Source: Tomitella fengzijianii
Lineage (GTDB): Bacteria; Actinomycetota; Actinomycetes; Mycobacteriales; Mycobacteriaceae
Direction of reading: 5' to 3'
DNA length: 64,000 nt
Assembly (NCBI RefSeq): GCF_007559025.1
Contig: NZ_CP041765.1
Coordinates: forward strand, 2,972,679 to 3,036,678
Both the position numbers and the translations under genes were made by a program. Below the pieces are notes generated by a model. The model saw only the letters and a list, made by a program, of their open reading frames with translations, ran no database searches and had not been told where the DNA came from. Of this stretch, positions 46,891-55,472 are shown piece by piece; position 1 is the first letter of the stretch, and each line of letters opens with the position of its first letter.

Positions 46891-47403
46891 TCAGTCGTCG
46901 GGATCGTCGGAGTCGTCCGACCGGCCTGCGTCGGGATCGGCGCGGTGCGCGTAGGGCCGGTTCATCCACTCCGATGTCCGCGGGTGCACGAGCAGGACGA
47001 ACGCGGGCACGATGGCCAGGACGATAAGGATTCCCCAGGCCAGCTGGTGCGACTGGCCGAGCAGCGAGAACGCGAACGGCGCCAGCAGCACCTGGGTGAT
47101 GATGGCGACACCGCGCCCGCCGCGCTTGCCCATCAGCAGCGTGACCCCGGCCGCCAGGACGCCGCCGAAAAGAACGCCGAACCAGGCGGCGGTGCCGTAG
47201 TAGCTGATGCCCTTGTCGTGATTGCCCACCAGCGCGGAGATCACGTAGAAGATCGCGATGCCGACGCCCACGACGCCCTCGCCGGTGACGATGCCGCCCG
47301 CGAGGCGCACCGTGTTGGGCGGGATTCCGGGTTCGGTCGGATGGGGGGCGGTCGAGGGGTCCCGCGGGTCGCGCGGCCTCGAACCGTCGTTGTCGTCGGG
47401 CAC
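46891..47403 (-). CDS. Multi-pass membrane protein (Rv3217c-type)
   Basis: A 170-residue protein with a polar Pro-rich N-terminus (1-30), four hydrophobic helices (about 38-60, 68-90, 95-115, 120-142) and an acidic Asp-rich tail. Position between gpm2/GNAT genes and the lipid kinase matches Rv3217c, a conserved membrane protein without known function. GTG 47403 is 6 nt after a TAGGCT box, suggesting a leaderless mRNA. It is divergent from the kinase gene. Confidence 0.83.
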   Translation of the reverse strand: MPDDNDGSRPRDPRDPSTAPHPTEPGIPPNTVRLAGGIVTGEGVVGVGIAIFYVISALVGNHDKGISYYGTAAWFGVLFGGVLAAGVTLLMGKRGGRGVAIITQVLLAPFAFSLLGQSHQLAWGILIVLAIVPAFVLLVHPRTSEWMNRPYAHRADPDAGRSDDSDDPDD

Positions 47404-47409
47404 GCGGAC

Positions 47410-47415
47410 AGCCTA
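47410..47415 (-). promoter_or_regulatory. -10 box, leaderless membrane-protein gene
   Basis: TAGGCT on the minus strand, 6 nt before GTG 47403. Confidence 0.5.
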
Positions 47416-47440
47416 GGACAGCATGTCCGGGGCGTGCCGC

Positions 47441-47446
47441 TAGGGT
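47441..47446 (+). promoter_or_regulatory. -10 box, leaderless lipid-kinase gene
   Basis: TAGGGT, 8 nt before GTG 47455. With the TAGGCT box on the other strand it makes a compact 51-bp divergent promoter. Confidence 0.5.
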
Positions 47447-47454
47447 GTCTGAGC

Positions 47455-48414
47455 GTGCGCGCCCTCCTGATCGTCAACCCACACGCCACGTCCACCACCC
47501 CGGCGGGCCGTGACCTGCTGGCGCACGCCCTGGCCAGCAGGCTCGATCTGGAGGTGGTGCACACGACGCATCGCGGCCACGCCGCCGAGCTGTCGCACCG
47601 TGCCGCACTCGAAGGCGTCTCCGTGGTGGTCGTGCATGGCGGCGACGGCACCGTCAACGAGACCGTCAACGGCCTGTTGGGCCCGCCCCACCCCGATTCC
47701 GTGCGTGAGATCGCGCAGGGCCGCACTCCGTCCGTCTGCGTGGTCCCGGGCGGCTCGGCGAACGTCTTCGCGCGGTCGCTGGGAATCCGCCCGGACCCCG
47801 TCGAGGCCACCAACCAGGTGCTCGACCTGCTGGCGTCGCGGCAGCGGCGGCGCATCGGGCTGGGCCACTGCGACAACCGCTGGTTCACCTTCACCGCCGG
47901 CATGGGCGTCGACGCCCTGGTGGTGGAGGCGATGGAGGCCGCGCGACGCGCCGGTCACGCCGCCACGCCGTCCCGTTATCTGCGGACGACGGTGCGCGTG
48001 TTCCTGCGCAATGCGCGCCGCCCGGCGACGCTGTCGGTCGAGCTGCCCGGCCGGGATCCCGTGGACGGCGTCCACTACGCATTCGTGTCCAACACCTCAC
48101 CGTGGACGTATCTGGGTGCGCGGGAAGTCCGGACCAATCCGGGCACGCGCTTCGACAGCGGCCTGGGGGTGTTCGGCATGCGGAGTATGGGCACCGCGAC
48201 GAGCCTGCGGCTGTCGCGACAGCTGCTGTCCGCGACCGCGCGCCCGAAGAACAGGAACCTGGTGCACACCGATGACACGCCGTGCGTGCGGATCCGGAGC
48301 ACCGAACCCGCCGCGTTCCAGATCGACGGCGATCACCTGGGGGTGCGCACGGACGTCACTTTCCACTCGGTGCCGGGGATCCTCGACGTCGTCGCCCCCA
48401 CCGAACCCGACTGA
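47455..48414 (+). CDS. Diacylglycerol kinase-like lipid kinase (Rv3218-type)
   Basis: A 319-residue DAGK-catalytic-domain protein. The start ALLIVNPHAT (near 3) and glycine motif VVHGGDGTVNETVNGLL (near 60-76) bind ATP. PGGSANVFARSLG (near 100) and a C-terminal FQIDGDHLG (near 285) are standard for DgkB/YegS/LCB-type kinases. It would phosphorylate diacylglycerol or a related lipid at the membrane. GTG 47455 is chosen because of the leaderless promoter. Confidence 0.88.
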   Translation: MRALLIVNPHATSTTPAGRDLLAHALASRLDLEVVHTTHRGHAAELSHRAALEGVSVVVVHGGDGTVNETVNGLLGPPHPDSVREIAQGRTPSVCVVPGGSANVFARSLGIRPDPVEATNQVLDLLASRQRRRIGLGHCDNRWFTFTAGMGVDALVVEAMEAARRAGHAATPSRYLRTTVRVFLRNARRPATLSVELPGRDPVDGVHYAFVSNTSPWTYLGAREVRTNPGTRFDSGLGVFGMRSMGTATSLRLSRQLLSATARPKNRNLVHTDDTPCVRIRSTEPAAFQIDGDHLGVRTDVTFHSVPGILDVVAPTEPD

Positions 48415-48639
48415 GCCGCGGTTCCGGGCGAGGCCGTGCACTGAGCGGACGGAAAATTTCGCTAGCGTACACCACGTGTTGCGCGTAGCATCGGCGGGGT
48501 ATGAATCCGACCGTCGAACCCCCGCCTGGCCCGCCCGGCGGCCGCACCGCGTGCATACGACGACCGGCCCGTCGCTTCGTGGGTCGCCGTGCACCGCGAA
48601 CCGACTGCAGGCCGCCTTGCGCAGGTTGCACTCTGTTCA

Positions 48640-48655
48640 CGTGACGTTGCCCACG
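48640..48655 (+). promoter_or_regulatory. Candidate CRP-type site upstream of whiB1
   Basis: CGTGA-N6-CCACG is close to the TGTGA-N6-TCACA consensus. Mycobacterial whiB1 is CRP-regulated, so a site here is plausible, but three positions differ. Confidence 0.3.
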
Positions 48656-48671
48656 ACTTCACAAAACTCTA

Positions 48672-48700
48672 TTGACATTACCCAAGTACGTGACAGCATT
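48672..48700 (+). promoter_or_regulatory. Probable whiB1 promoter
   Basis: TTGACA (48672-48677), then 17 bp, then AGCATT (48695-48700). It would leave a leader of roughly 140 nt before whiB1. The 434-bp gap 48415-48848 is AT-richer than its surroundings near the promoter and holds no convincing gene. Confidence 0.5.
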
Positions 48701-48848
48701 CATTGGCGGGGTTCACGAAGGCCTTTCCAGGAGATGGTCCGCAGCAACCGAACCGGTGGCGCGGAAGCCTTCCCGACCGCAAACGCAACACATATTTTTC
48801 TCATCAGATATCCGACGGTGCATGCACGCACCCAGTAAGGAGTGAGGG

Positions 48849-49103
48849 ATGGACTGGCGCCATCGTGCCATCTGCCGCGACGAGGACCCGGAACTGTTCT
48901 TCCCGGTCGGCACGAGCGGTCCGGCGATTGCGCAGATCCAGACCGCCAAAGCGGTCTGCGCCCGCTGCCCCGTCGCATCCGAATGCCTCACCTGGGCGCT
49001 CGAGTCCGGACAGGACGCAGGCGTGTGGGGTGGCCTCAGCGAAGACGAGCGCCGTGCCCTGAAGCGGCGCAAGGCGCGCGCACGCACCCGCAGCGCAGTC
49101 TGA
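48849..49103 (+). CDS. whiB1: WhiB1, iron-sulfur transcription regulator
   Basis: An 84-residue WhiB protein. Cys9, Cys37, Cys40 and Cys46 (MDWRHRAIC and VCARCPVASEC) bind a 4Fe-4S cluster that senses nitric oxide. The turn GVWGGLSEDERR (near 58) and basic tail KRRKARARTR contact sigma factor and DNA. WhiB1 (Rv3219) is essential in mycobacteria and acts with the primary sigma factor. ATG 48849 has a strong AAGGAG 8 nt upstream. Followed by a clear terminator. Confidence 0.96.
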   Translation: MDWRHRAICRDEDPELFFPVGTSGPAIAQIQTAKAVCARCPVASECLTWALESGQDAGVWGGLSEDERRALKRRKARARTRSAV

Positions 49104-49129
49104 AGTCTCCGTCCGCCCCATCGGCGGCA

Positions 49130-49176
49130 GCAGGCGGGCCGGGCCTCCCACCGGGGGCCCGGCCCGCCTGCCTTTC
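49130..49176 (+). terminator. whiB1 terminator
   Basis: A 16-bp stem (gcaggcgggccgggcc with its complement), a 10-nt loop, then CTTTCT. Confidence 0.8.
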
Positions 49177-49236
49177 TGGAATGCGGTCTGCGGTCTGAGG
49201 CCTTCGGTCGCCGGACTGCGCGTACCGGGCCGTCTC

Positions 49237-49266
49237 CCCCTGCCCTCTATGCCCCTGCCCTCTATG
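49237..49266. repeat. 15-bp direct duplication after pdtaS
   Basis: cccctgccctctatg occurs twice in tandem just beyond the pdtaS stop codon. Confidence 0.85.
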
Positions 49267-49280
49267 TGCCCCCTACGCCC

Positions 49281-50783
49281 TCATTCCCGACTCCGCACCG
49301 CGGGCATTCGCACGATCGCATCCGTGCCGCCTCCTTCGGCGGAACCCAGGCTGAATTCTCCCCCCAGGTCGGCGCCCACCAGTGTCCGTACGATCTGCAA
49401 CCCCAGGCGCGGCGAATCCTCCACCGTGAACCCGTCGGGCACGCCGCGGCCGTCGTCGTGCACGGTGACCTCCAGAGTCCGGGCCGATCGCACGGCGTCG
49501 ATGGTCACGTCCCCGGCCTCGGCCACACCCTCGTAGCCGTGTTCGATCGCGTTCTGCACCAGCTCCACCATCACCATCACCAGCGGCGTGGCCCTGTCCG
49601 CCCCCAAACTGCCCAATCCGCCCCGCCGCCGGATCCGGACACGGCCGCCGCCCGCGACCTCGGCCATGATCGGCACCAGCCGGTCCACCACCGCATCCAG
49701 GTCGACGTCCTCGCCCACCGATATCGACAAGGTCTCGTGCACCAGGGCTATGGACGACACGCGGCGCACCGCCTCGGCGAGCGCGGCGGTGACCTCCGGG
49801 TCGCCGCTCCGTCGGCCCTGCAGCCGCAGCAGCGCGGCGACGGTCTGCAGATTGTTCTTCACCCGGTGGTGGATCTCCCGGATGGTGGCGTCCTTGCTCA
49901 GCAGCGCACGGTCGCGCCGCTTGACCTCGGTGACGTCCCGCACCAGCACCAGAGCCCCGGCCGCCGCCGCGGATGTGCGCAACGGCAGCGCACGCATCAG
50001 GATCGTCGCCCCGCGTGTGTCCAGCTCGATCCGCAGGACGGTGCCGTGCACCAGCGTGTCCCGCAGCCTCTCGCCTGCTTCACGACCGTCGAGCGGATCC
50101 CACACCAGCTCCTCGGTCACCTGCACGAGGTCACGGCCCACCAGCTCCACGGTCAGACCCATCCGGTGGAACGCCGACTGCGCGTTGGGGCTGGCGTAGG
50201 CGACGTGCCCGGACGAGTCGAGCCGGATGAGCCCGTCACCGGCGCGGGGGCTCGAGTGCGAGGCCGAGTCCGCCTCGTCGGGCGGATACGCGCCCTCGGC
50301 CATCATCTGCTGCAACAGCGCGGCGCTGTCGTCGTACACCGCCTCCAGCGGACTGGGCACGCGTGGTCGCACACCCGCGGTGACCGCGGCGACGACCCCC
50401 ACCGTCCGGCCGGCGTAACGCACCGGGACGGCGGCCATCCGTGCCGCGTCGGTCACCCCGGGCACCGCCACGATCCCCCGGACGACGGCGCCCTCGTCCC
50501 ACGCGCGCTGCAGAAGCGGCGCCTGCGCGGCCGACGGGCGGGCGCCCACCTCGTCACGCTGGAACACCGTTGCCGCCGTGGTGGGGCGGCTCTGGGACGC
50601 GCAGATCATCGTCGACGCCGGACCGGCCACCTCCCCGGCACCGGACCTGCGCACCCACAACAGCTGGTCGCCGAAGGACAGATCCGCCAGCAGCTGCCAC
50701 TCGCCCACCACCCGTTGCAGGTGGTCGACCGCCCCGCCGTCCAGGTCCGTGTACTGCGCGAGCAGCTCGCTGAGCGTCGACAT
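49281..50783 (-). CDS. pdtaS: PdtaS-type sensor histidine kinase
   Basis: A 500-residue soluble histidine kinase. A GAF-like N-terminal domain (about 1-155) is followed by a PAS domain (about 185-285), a HisKA_2 helix with the phosphorylated His in IHHRVKNNLQTVAALL (near 300) and an ATPase domain with N-box ELVQNAIEHGYEG (near 415) and DDGRGVPDGF. It matches PdtaS (Rv3220c), whose partner is the RNA-binding antiterminator PdtaR encoded elsewhere. There is no response regulator in the window. ATG 50783 is used; GTG 50786 directly precedes it. Confidence 0.92.
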   Translation of the reverse strand: MSTLSELLAQYTDLDGGAVDHLQRVVGEWQLLADLSFGDQLLWVRRSGAGEVAGPASTMICASQSRPTTAATVFQRDEVGARPSAAQAPLLQRAWDEGAVVRGIVAVPGVTDAARMAAVPVRYAGRTVGVVAAVTAGVRPRVPSPLEAVYDDSAALLQQMMAEGAYPPDEADSASHSSPRAGDGLIRLDSSGHVAYASPNAQSAFHRMGLTVELVGRDLVQVTEELVWDPLDGREAGERLRDTLVHGTVLRIELDTRGATILMRALPLRTSAAAAGALVLVRDVTEVKRRDRALLSKDATIREIHHRVKNNLQTVAALLRLQGRRSGDPEVTAALAEAVRRVSSIALVHETLSISVGEDVDLDAVVDRLVPIMAEVAGGGRVRIRRRGGLGSLGADRATPLVMVMVELVQNAIEHGYEGVAEAGDVTIDAVRSARTLEVTVHDDGRGVPDGFTVEDSPRLGLQIVRTLVGADLGGEFSLGSAEGGGTDAIVRMPAVRSRE

Positions 50784-50977
50784 CACGTCCGGGCCGCCGG
50801 GGCCGGGCGGGCGGGAGCCGGTTCACCCGGCGCATCCGACAGCATGCACCAATCGAACCACAGTCCGGCGCACGTGCGACAATGTTCCGGTCGGTGTTCC
50901 GTGGACGGGCGGGCGGCCACCTCCGTGGGCACGCCCTGCCGGGCGGGACATGCACCGTTGGACGAGAGGTGAACATC

Positions 50978-51052
50978 ATGAGCAAGCGTGGACGCAAGCG
51001 TCGCGACCGCAAGAAGAGGCCCGCCAACCACGGCAAGCGCCCCAACAGCTGA
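50978..51052 (+). CDS. Ribosomal protein bL37 (24 residues)
   Basis: A 24-codon gene, starting MSKRGRKRRDRKK and ending NHGKRPNS. It is almost wholly basic, with the KRGRKRRDRK and ANHGKRPN motifs of the actinobacterial bL37 protein of the large ribosomal subunit. A clear AGAGGTGA ribosome site precedes ATG 50978, and a strong terminator follows 9 bp after the stop. It is too short for routine gene finders. Its place between pdtaS and rshA fits what I recall for mycobacteria. Confidence 0.9.
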   Translation: MSKRGRKRRDRKKRPANHGKRPNS

Positions 51053-51061
51053 CCGTAGACA

Positions 51062-51102
51062 CGCTGAGGGCCCGGGAGCATGCAGCTCCCGGGCCCTCAG
51101 CG
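51062..51102. terminator. Bidirectional terminator between bL37 and rshA
   Basis: A perfect 18-bp stem (arms cgctgagggcccgggagc) with a 5-nt loop lies between converging genes. Confidence 0.85.
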
Positions 51103-51158
51103 TGTTCGCGGGGCGCGCCGGCTCAGGGGTTCGCGCCCGCCTCAGCCGGCGTACGGGT

Positions 51159-51443
51159 TCAGGCGTCGCCGCGTTCGATCCGCGTCGTGGTCACCACGGT
51201 GCGCCTAATCTCCAGGCTCAGCCGCTGTCGCAACCCCTCCGGCGCGTGTTCGCCGCCGCACTTGCGTTCCAGCAGGTACTTGAGTTTCTCCTCGATGCCG
51301 TAGGTGGCGAGGCACGACGGGCAGGTTTCCATGTGCCGCTTCACCCGCGCGCGCGTCGCCTGGTCGCACTCGTTGTCGAGGAGCAACCAGACGTCCGCGA
51401 TCACCGCGGAACAATCCAGATCATCGGGTGCTGCGCCGGTCAT
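51159..51443 (-). CDS. rshA: RshA/RsrA-type zinc anti-sigma factor
   Basis: A 94-residue anti-sigma factor of the mycothiol-system (ZAS) family. The redox zinc motif HMETCPSC (near 41-48, HxxxCxxC) with an upstream Cys/His supplies the switch: oxidation forms a disulfide and frees SigH. ATG 51443 overlaps the sigH stop by 4 bp (ATGA), giving matched synthesis of sigma and anti-sigma. It matches RshA (Rv3221A). Its stop faces the bL37 terminator. Confidence 0.93.
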   Translation of the reverse strand: MTGAAPDDLDCSAVIADVWLLLDNECDQATRARVKRHMETCPSCLATYGIEEKLKYLLERKCGGEHAPEGLRQRLSLEIRRTVVTTTRIERGDA

Positions 51444-52249
51444 CGGTCGCTCTCCTGCCCTGCGGGCGCGGCCTGTGCCGTCGCCTTGCCGCCTGCCGCC
51501 TTCGTCTTCTTCGAGGTGTCGATGCCATGCTCCCGGGCCACCTCGGCCAGCAGTCCGCGCAGCTGCTTGCGTCCGCGGTGCAGGCGCGACATCACGGTGC
51601 CGATGGGCGTGTCCATGATCTCGGCGATCTCCTTGTACGGGAAGCCCTCGACGTCCGCGTAGTACACGGCCATCCGGAACTCCTCCGGCAGCTGCTGCAG
51701 CGCGTTCTTGATGTTCTCGTCGGGCATGGCCTCGAGCGCTTCGAGCTCGGCGGACTTGAGCCCCTCCGCGGTGTGCTCGGCGGTCGCGGCGATCTGCCAG
51801 TCGGTGATCTCGTCCGTCGGGTACTGCGCGGGTTGACGCTGCTTCTTGCGGTAGCCGTTGATGTAGGTGTTGGTGAGGATCCGGTAGAGCCACGCCTTGA
51901 GGTTGGTGCCCTTGCGGAACGACCGGAACGCGGAGAACGCCTTGAGGTAGGTCTCCTGCACCAGGTCCTCGGCGTCGGCGGGCTTGCGCGTCATCCGCAG
52001 CGCGGCGCCGTACAGCTGATCCAGCAGAGGCATCGCGTCGCGCTCGAACCGCGCGGCCAGCTGGGCCTCGTTCTCCGCGGCCTCGTTCTCCGCTGACCCG
52101 TTCTCCGCGGTATCACCGGCGCCGGCCCGCGTCGCTACGCCGCGGCCCTCCCCGCCCCGGGCGGCTGCGGCGCCCCCGGCTGCGGCGCCCCCGGACTCGG
52201 GCTCCGCCGTTGCGGAGGCGCTGCGGTCCGGCTCCTCGGGTTTCGGCAC
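51440..52249 (-). CDS. sigH: ECF sigma factor SigH
   Basis: A 269-residue RpoE-like sigma factor for oxidative and heat stress. A disordered Ala/Glu tail (about 1-65, with AENEA repeats) precedes region 2 ([20 protein letters not shown] near 80 and [17 protein letters not shown]) and region 4 ([14 protein letters not shown] near 190 and [15 protein letters not shown]). GTG 52249 with GGGA upstream is my choice; ATG 52321 and GTG 52336 lie in the same frame. I saw no clear GGAA-N18-GTT autoregulatory promoter upstream. Confidence 0.9.
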   Translation of the reverse strand: MPKPEEPDRSASATAEPESGGAAAGGAAAARGGEGRGVATRAGAGDTAENGSAENEAAENEAQLAARFERDAMPLLDQLYGAALRMTRKPADAEDLVQETYLKAFSAFRSFRKGTNLKAWLYRILTNTYINGYRKKQRQPAQYPTDEITDWQIAATAEHTAEGLKSAELEALEAMPDENIKNALQQLPEEFRMAVYYADVEGFPYKEIAEIMDTPIGTVMSRLHRGRKQLRGLLAEVAREHGIDTSKKTKAAGGKATAQAAPAGQESDR

Positions 52250-52461
52250 TTGAGTCCCTTCCGTCGTCCCTGATGCCGAGGCTACCGTTATCGGCTCGCC
52301 GATCAGTACGGGACGGCGCATGCACGTCACACCCAATGCTCCAGACCTCCTCCGCTACGGACGACCGTCGCCGGTGCCGCCTTCTCCGGCGACTCCACGA
52401 CCTCGTCCCGTGCAACGCCGCACCGGCGTGTCGTGTTCCCGGGCCACGCGGGGTGCGGGCC

Positions 52462-52467
52462 TACTGT
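52462..52467 (+). promoter_or_regulatory. -10 box, leaderless ybaK-like gene
   Basis: TACTGT is followed by 6 nt and then ATG 52474. Confidence 0.5.
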
Positions 52468-52473
52468 GGAGGC

Positions 52474-52965
52474 ATGTCGGGCACTTCCACTCCGGCCACC
52501 CTCGCCGCGGCACGGGCCGGAATCGAGCACCGTGTGCACGAGTACTCGCACGATCGCCGCGTACGCACCTTCGGCGCCGAGGCGGTGGAGGCGCTCACCG
52601 CCGAACTCGACGTGGCACCCGAACAGATCTTCAAGACCCTGCTGATCAAGGTCGACGACGTGCTGGCGGTGGCCGTCCTGCCCGTGCCGTCGGCACTGTC
52701 GCTCAAGGCGGCGGCGAAGGCGCTGGGCGGCCGCCGCGCGGCGATGGCCGACCATGCCGAGGCCGAGCGGGCCACCGGATACGTCGTCGGCGGAATCTCG
52801 CCGCTGGGCCAGCGCAAACGCCTGCCCACCGTGGTCGACGAGTCCGCGCTGGCCTACGGCCTGGTCCTGTGCAGCGCGGGCCGCCGGGGCCTGGACCTGG
52901 AGCTTCGGCCGCAGGACCTCGTCACGCTCACCGGCGCAGTGACCGCCCGGATCGCCACCAATTGA
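52474..52965 (+). CDS. ybaK: Cys-tRNA(Pro)/Cys-tRNA(Cys) deacylase, YbaK family
   Basis: A 163-residue YbaK/EbsC-type trans-editing enzyme that hydrolyses Cys wrongly attached to tRNA(Pro). Seen: [13 protein letters not shown] (near 51, with the conserved Lys), [22 protein letters not shown] and [23 protein letters not shown] (near 102-124), the family's signature loop. ATG 52474 follows a leaderless-type promoter. It is divergent from sigH and precedes aroA by 77 bp. Confidence 0.9.
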   Translation: MSGTSTPATLAAARAGIEHRVHEYSHDRRVRTFGAEAVEALTAELDVAPEQIFKTLLIKVDDVLAVAVLPVPSALSLKAAAKALGGRRAAMADHAEAERATGYVVGGISPLGQRKRLPTVVDESALAYGLVLCSAGRRGLDLELRPQDLVTLTGAVTARIATN

Positions 52966-53042
52966 CCGGCTCCGTCACGGCCCGCGCCGCCGGCCGACCG
53001 GCCGTGCCGACCGCGCACGCGGCGATGGGCCAAGATGGAGTG

Positions 53043-54338
53043 ATGAGCCTGTGGAGTGCACCCGCCGCCGGCGGGCCTGTCGATGCTGTCGTGGAGCTGC
53101 CGGGGTCCAAGTCGATCACCAACCGCGCCCTCGTCCTCGCCGCGCTCGCCGAGGGGCGGTCGACCATCACCGGCGCGCTCCGCAGCCGCGACACGGACCT
53201 GATGATCGGCGCGCTGCAGGCGCTGGGCACGCGGATCGAGCCGTACGGCGACGGCTCCGACCCGACGGCGCTGTCCGTCGTGCCCGGCCCCCTGCACGGC
53301 GGCGCGGTCGACTGCGGCCTGGCCGGCACCGTGATGCGCTTCGTGCCGCCGATCGCCGCGCTCGCGGAGGGCAACGTCTCCTTCGACGGCGATCCGCAGG
53401 CACGGGTGCGCCCGCTGGGCGTGGTCCTCGACGCCCTGCGCGATCTGGGGGCGCAGGTCGTCGGAGGGGCGCTGCCGTTCACGGTGTTCGGTTCCGGGTC
53501 TCTCGAGGGCGGGATCGTGGAGATCGACGCCTCGGGGTCGTCGCAGTTCGTATCGGGACTGCTGCTCTCCGGCTGCCGCTTCCGGCACGGCGTGTCCGTC
53601 CGGCACCGGGGCACGCCGGTGCCGTCCATGCCGCATATCGACATGACGATCGCCATGCTCGCCGCAGCGGGGGTCGCCGTCTCCACCGAGCATTCCGGCA
53701 ACGGCGTCGACACCTGGAGGGTCGAGCCGGGGCCCGTCCGCGCCGTCGACTGGATGGTGGAACCGGACCTGTCCAACGCCACGCCGTTCCTCGCCGCCGC
53801 GGCGGTCACCGCGGGCCGGGTGACCGTGCCACGCTGGCCGCGCACCACCACACAGGCGGGCAACGCGATCCGCGAGATCCTGGCGGCGATGGACTGCCGG
53901 GTCACCTGGGCTGACGATGCCCTCACCGTGGAGGGGCCGGAGCGGCTGCGCGGCATCGACGTGGACCTGCGCGCCACCGGCGAGCTGACGCCCACGGTCG
54001 CCGCGCTGGCCGCGCTGGCGCACGGGCCGTCGACGCTGACGGGGATCGGCCACCTGCGCGGCCACGAGACGGACAGGCTCGCCGCGCTGGCCGCGGAGAT
54101 CACGGCCCTCGGCGGCCGCGCGGAGGAGCTCGACGACGGCCTCGCCATCACGCCGGCGCCGCTGCACGGCGGCACCTGGCACTCCTACGCCGACCACCGC
54201 ATGGCAACCGCGGGCGCCATCCTGGGCCTGCGCGTGGACGGTCTGCAGGTCGAGGACGTCGAGACGACCGGCAAGACGATGCCCGATTTCCCGGGGATGT
54301 GGGCCGGGATGCTCGCCGGGTCCGGAGCGGTCTCCTGA
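53043..54338 (+). CDS. aroA: 3-phosphoshikimate 1-carboxyvinyltransferase (EPSP synthase)
   Basis: A 431-residue EPSP synthase, sixth step of the shikimate pathway, joining shikimate-3-phosphate and phosphoenolpyruvate. Motifs: [18 protein letters not shown] (near 21), [13 protein letters not shown] (near 90), [14 protein letters not shown] (near 164), [13 protein letters not shown] (near 242), [10 protein letters not shown] (near 340) and [11 protein letters not shown] (near 381). ATG 53043 lies 6 nt after an AAGAT hexamer and may be leaderless. Its stop overlaps the proposed CTG start of rsgA. Confidence 0.95.
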   Translation: MSLWSAPAAGGPVDAVVELPGSKSITNRALVLAALAEGRSTITGALRSRDTDLMIGALQALGTRIEPYGDGSDPTALSVVPGPLHGGAVDCGLAGTVMRFVPPIAALAEGNVSFDGDPQARVRPLGVVLDALRDLGAQVVGGALPFTVFGSGSLEGGIVEIDASGSSQFVSGLLLSGCRFRHGVSVRHRGTPVPSMPHIDMTIAMLAAAGVAVSTEHSGNGVDTWRVEPGPVRAVDWMVEPDLSNATPFLAAAAVTAGRVTVPRWPRTTTQAGNAIREILAAMDCRVTWADDALTVEGPERLRGIDVDLRATGELTPTVAALAALAHGPSTLTGIGHLRGHETDRLAALAAEITALGGRAEELDDGLAITPAPLHGGTWHSYADHRMATAGAILGLRVDGLQVEDVETTGKTMPDFPGMWAGMLAGSGAVS

Positions 54339-55363
54339 GCGCGGCGCGTCGGCCGCGGCGGACTCACGATTTCGACGAGTCCGATGTGCGGGTGCGCCCG
54401 TCGCGCGGCTCCCGGCCGCGCACCAAGACGCGGCCGGACCACCGCGACGCTGTGGCCGCGATGGTGGTCTCCAAGGACCGCGGCCGGTGGGGATGCGCGC
54501 TGAAGGGCGACCCGCAGCGCCGCGTGGTCGCGATGCGCGCCCGCGAGCTGGGCCGCACGCCGGTGGTCGTCGGCGACACCGTCGACGTCGTCGGCGACCT
54601 CTCCGGCCGCCCGGACACCCTGGCGCGCATCGTCCGCGTCGCCGAGCGCCGCACCGTGCTGCGCCGGACCGCCGACGACACCGATCCGTACGAGCGCACC
54701 GTCGTCGCCAACGCCGAGCAGCTGCTCATCGTCACCGCGCTCGCCGATCCGCCGCCGCGCACCGGGTTCGTCGAGCGCGCCCTCGTCGCCGCCTATGTGG
54801 GCGGCGTCGCCCCCGTGCTGTGCCTGACCAAATCGGATCTGGCCGACCCGGCCGAGTTCGCCGCCGCGTTCGCCGACCTCGACGTGCCCGTGTTGCTCGC
54901 CGGGCGCGAGGATCCGCTCGACCCCGTCCGCGCGCTGCTCACCGGCACCGTCACGGCGCTGATCGGCCACTCCGGCGTGGGAAAGTCCACCCTGGTCAAC
55001 CGGCTCGTCCCCGACGCCGACCGCGCCACCGGCGTCGTCTCCGGTGTCGGCAAGGGGCGGCACACCTCCACGCAGTCGGTGGCGATCCCGCTGCCCGGCG
55101 GCGGGTGGGTGATCGACACCCCCGGCGTGCGGTCGTTCGGCCTGGCGCACATTTCGCCCGAGGACGTCCTGGGCGCGTTCGCCGACCTCGACGCTGCGGC
55201 GGAGGACTGCCCCCGCGGCTGCACCCACCTGGGGCCGCCGGCCGACCCGGAGTGCGCCTTCGACACCCTGGAAGGGCACACCCGCCGGCGCGCATCCGCA
55301 GTGCGATCGCTGCTCGCGGCCCTCGGCACCAACGACGCCTGGGCGCGGGACCCGGGCCAGTAG
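54335..55363 (+). CDS. rsgA: Ribosome small subunit-dependent GTPase RsgA
   Basis: A 342-residue circularly permuted GTPase that matures the 30S subunit. An N-terminal OB fold (about 35-95) carries basic residues; then G4 LTKSDLADP (near 165), G1 [10 protein letters not shown] (near 211), G3 DTPGV (near 260) and a zinc motif CPRGCTHL with a later Cys (near 290-310). CTG 54335 is chosen: GGAG lies 7 nt upstream, CTGA overlaps the aroA stop, and the N-terminus SAARRPRR then DESDVRVRP aligns with GTG-started homologues as remembered. GTG 54299 inside aroA is the alternative. Confidence 0.9.
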   Translation: MSAARRPRRTHDFDESDVRVRPSRGSRPRTKTRPDHRDAVAAMVVSKDRGRWGCALKGDPQRRVVAMRARELGRTPVVVGDTVDVVGDLSGRPDTLARIVRVAERRTVLRRTADDTDPYERTVVANAEQLLIVTALADPPPRTGFVERALVAAYVGGVAPVLCLTKSDLADPAEFAAAFADLDVPVLLAGREDPLDPVRALLTGTVTALIGHSGVGKSTLVNRLVPDADRATGVVSGVGKGRHTSTQSVAIPLPGGGWVIDTPGVRSFGLAHISPEDVLGAFADLDAAAEDCPRGCTHLGPPADPECAFDTLEGHTRRRASAVRSLLAALGTNDAWARDPGQ

Positions 55364-55410
55364 ACGGCGTCGCCCGACGGGGCGGCCGGGCGGACCGGAC
55401 TCGACGGACG

Positions 55411-55450
55411 ACGAGAGGCCCGGCGATCCGCAGACCGCCGGGCCTCTCGT
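55411..55450. terminator. Bidirectional terminator, rsgA/cyp125
   Basis: A 15-bp stem (acgagaggcccggcg with its complement) and a 10-nt loop between converging genes. Confidence 0.75.
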
Positions 55451-55472
55451 CACCCCTCGTCGGGCGGGCGCG

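Noticed and set aside
48479-48838. Open frame between the lipid kinase and whiB1
   Set aside because: It continues a shadow frame, has no ribosome site, and lies over the whiB1 promoter and leader.
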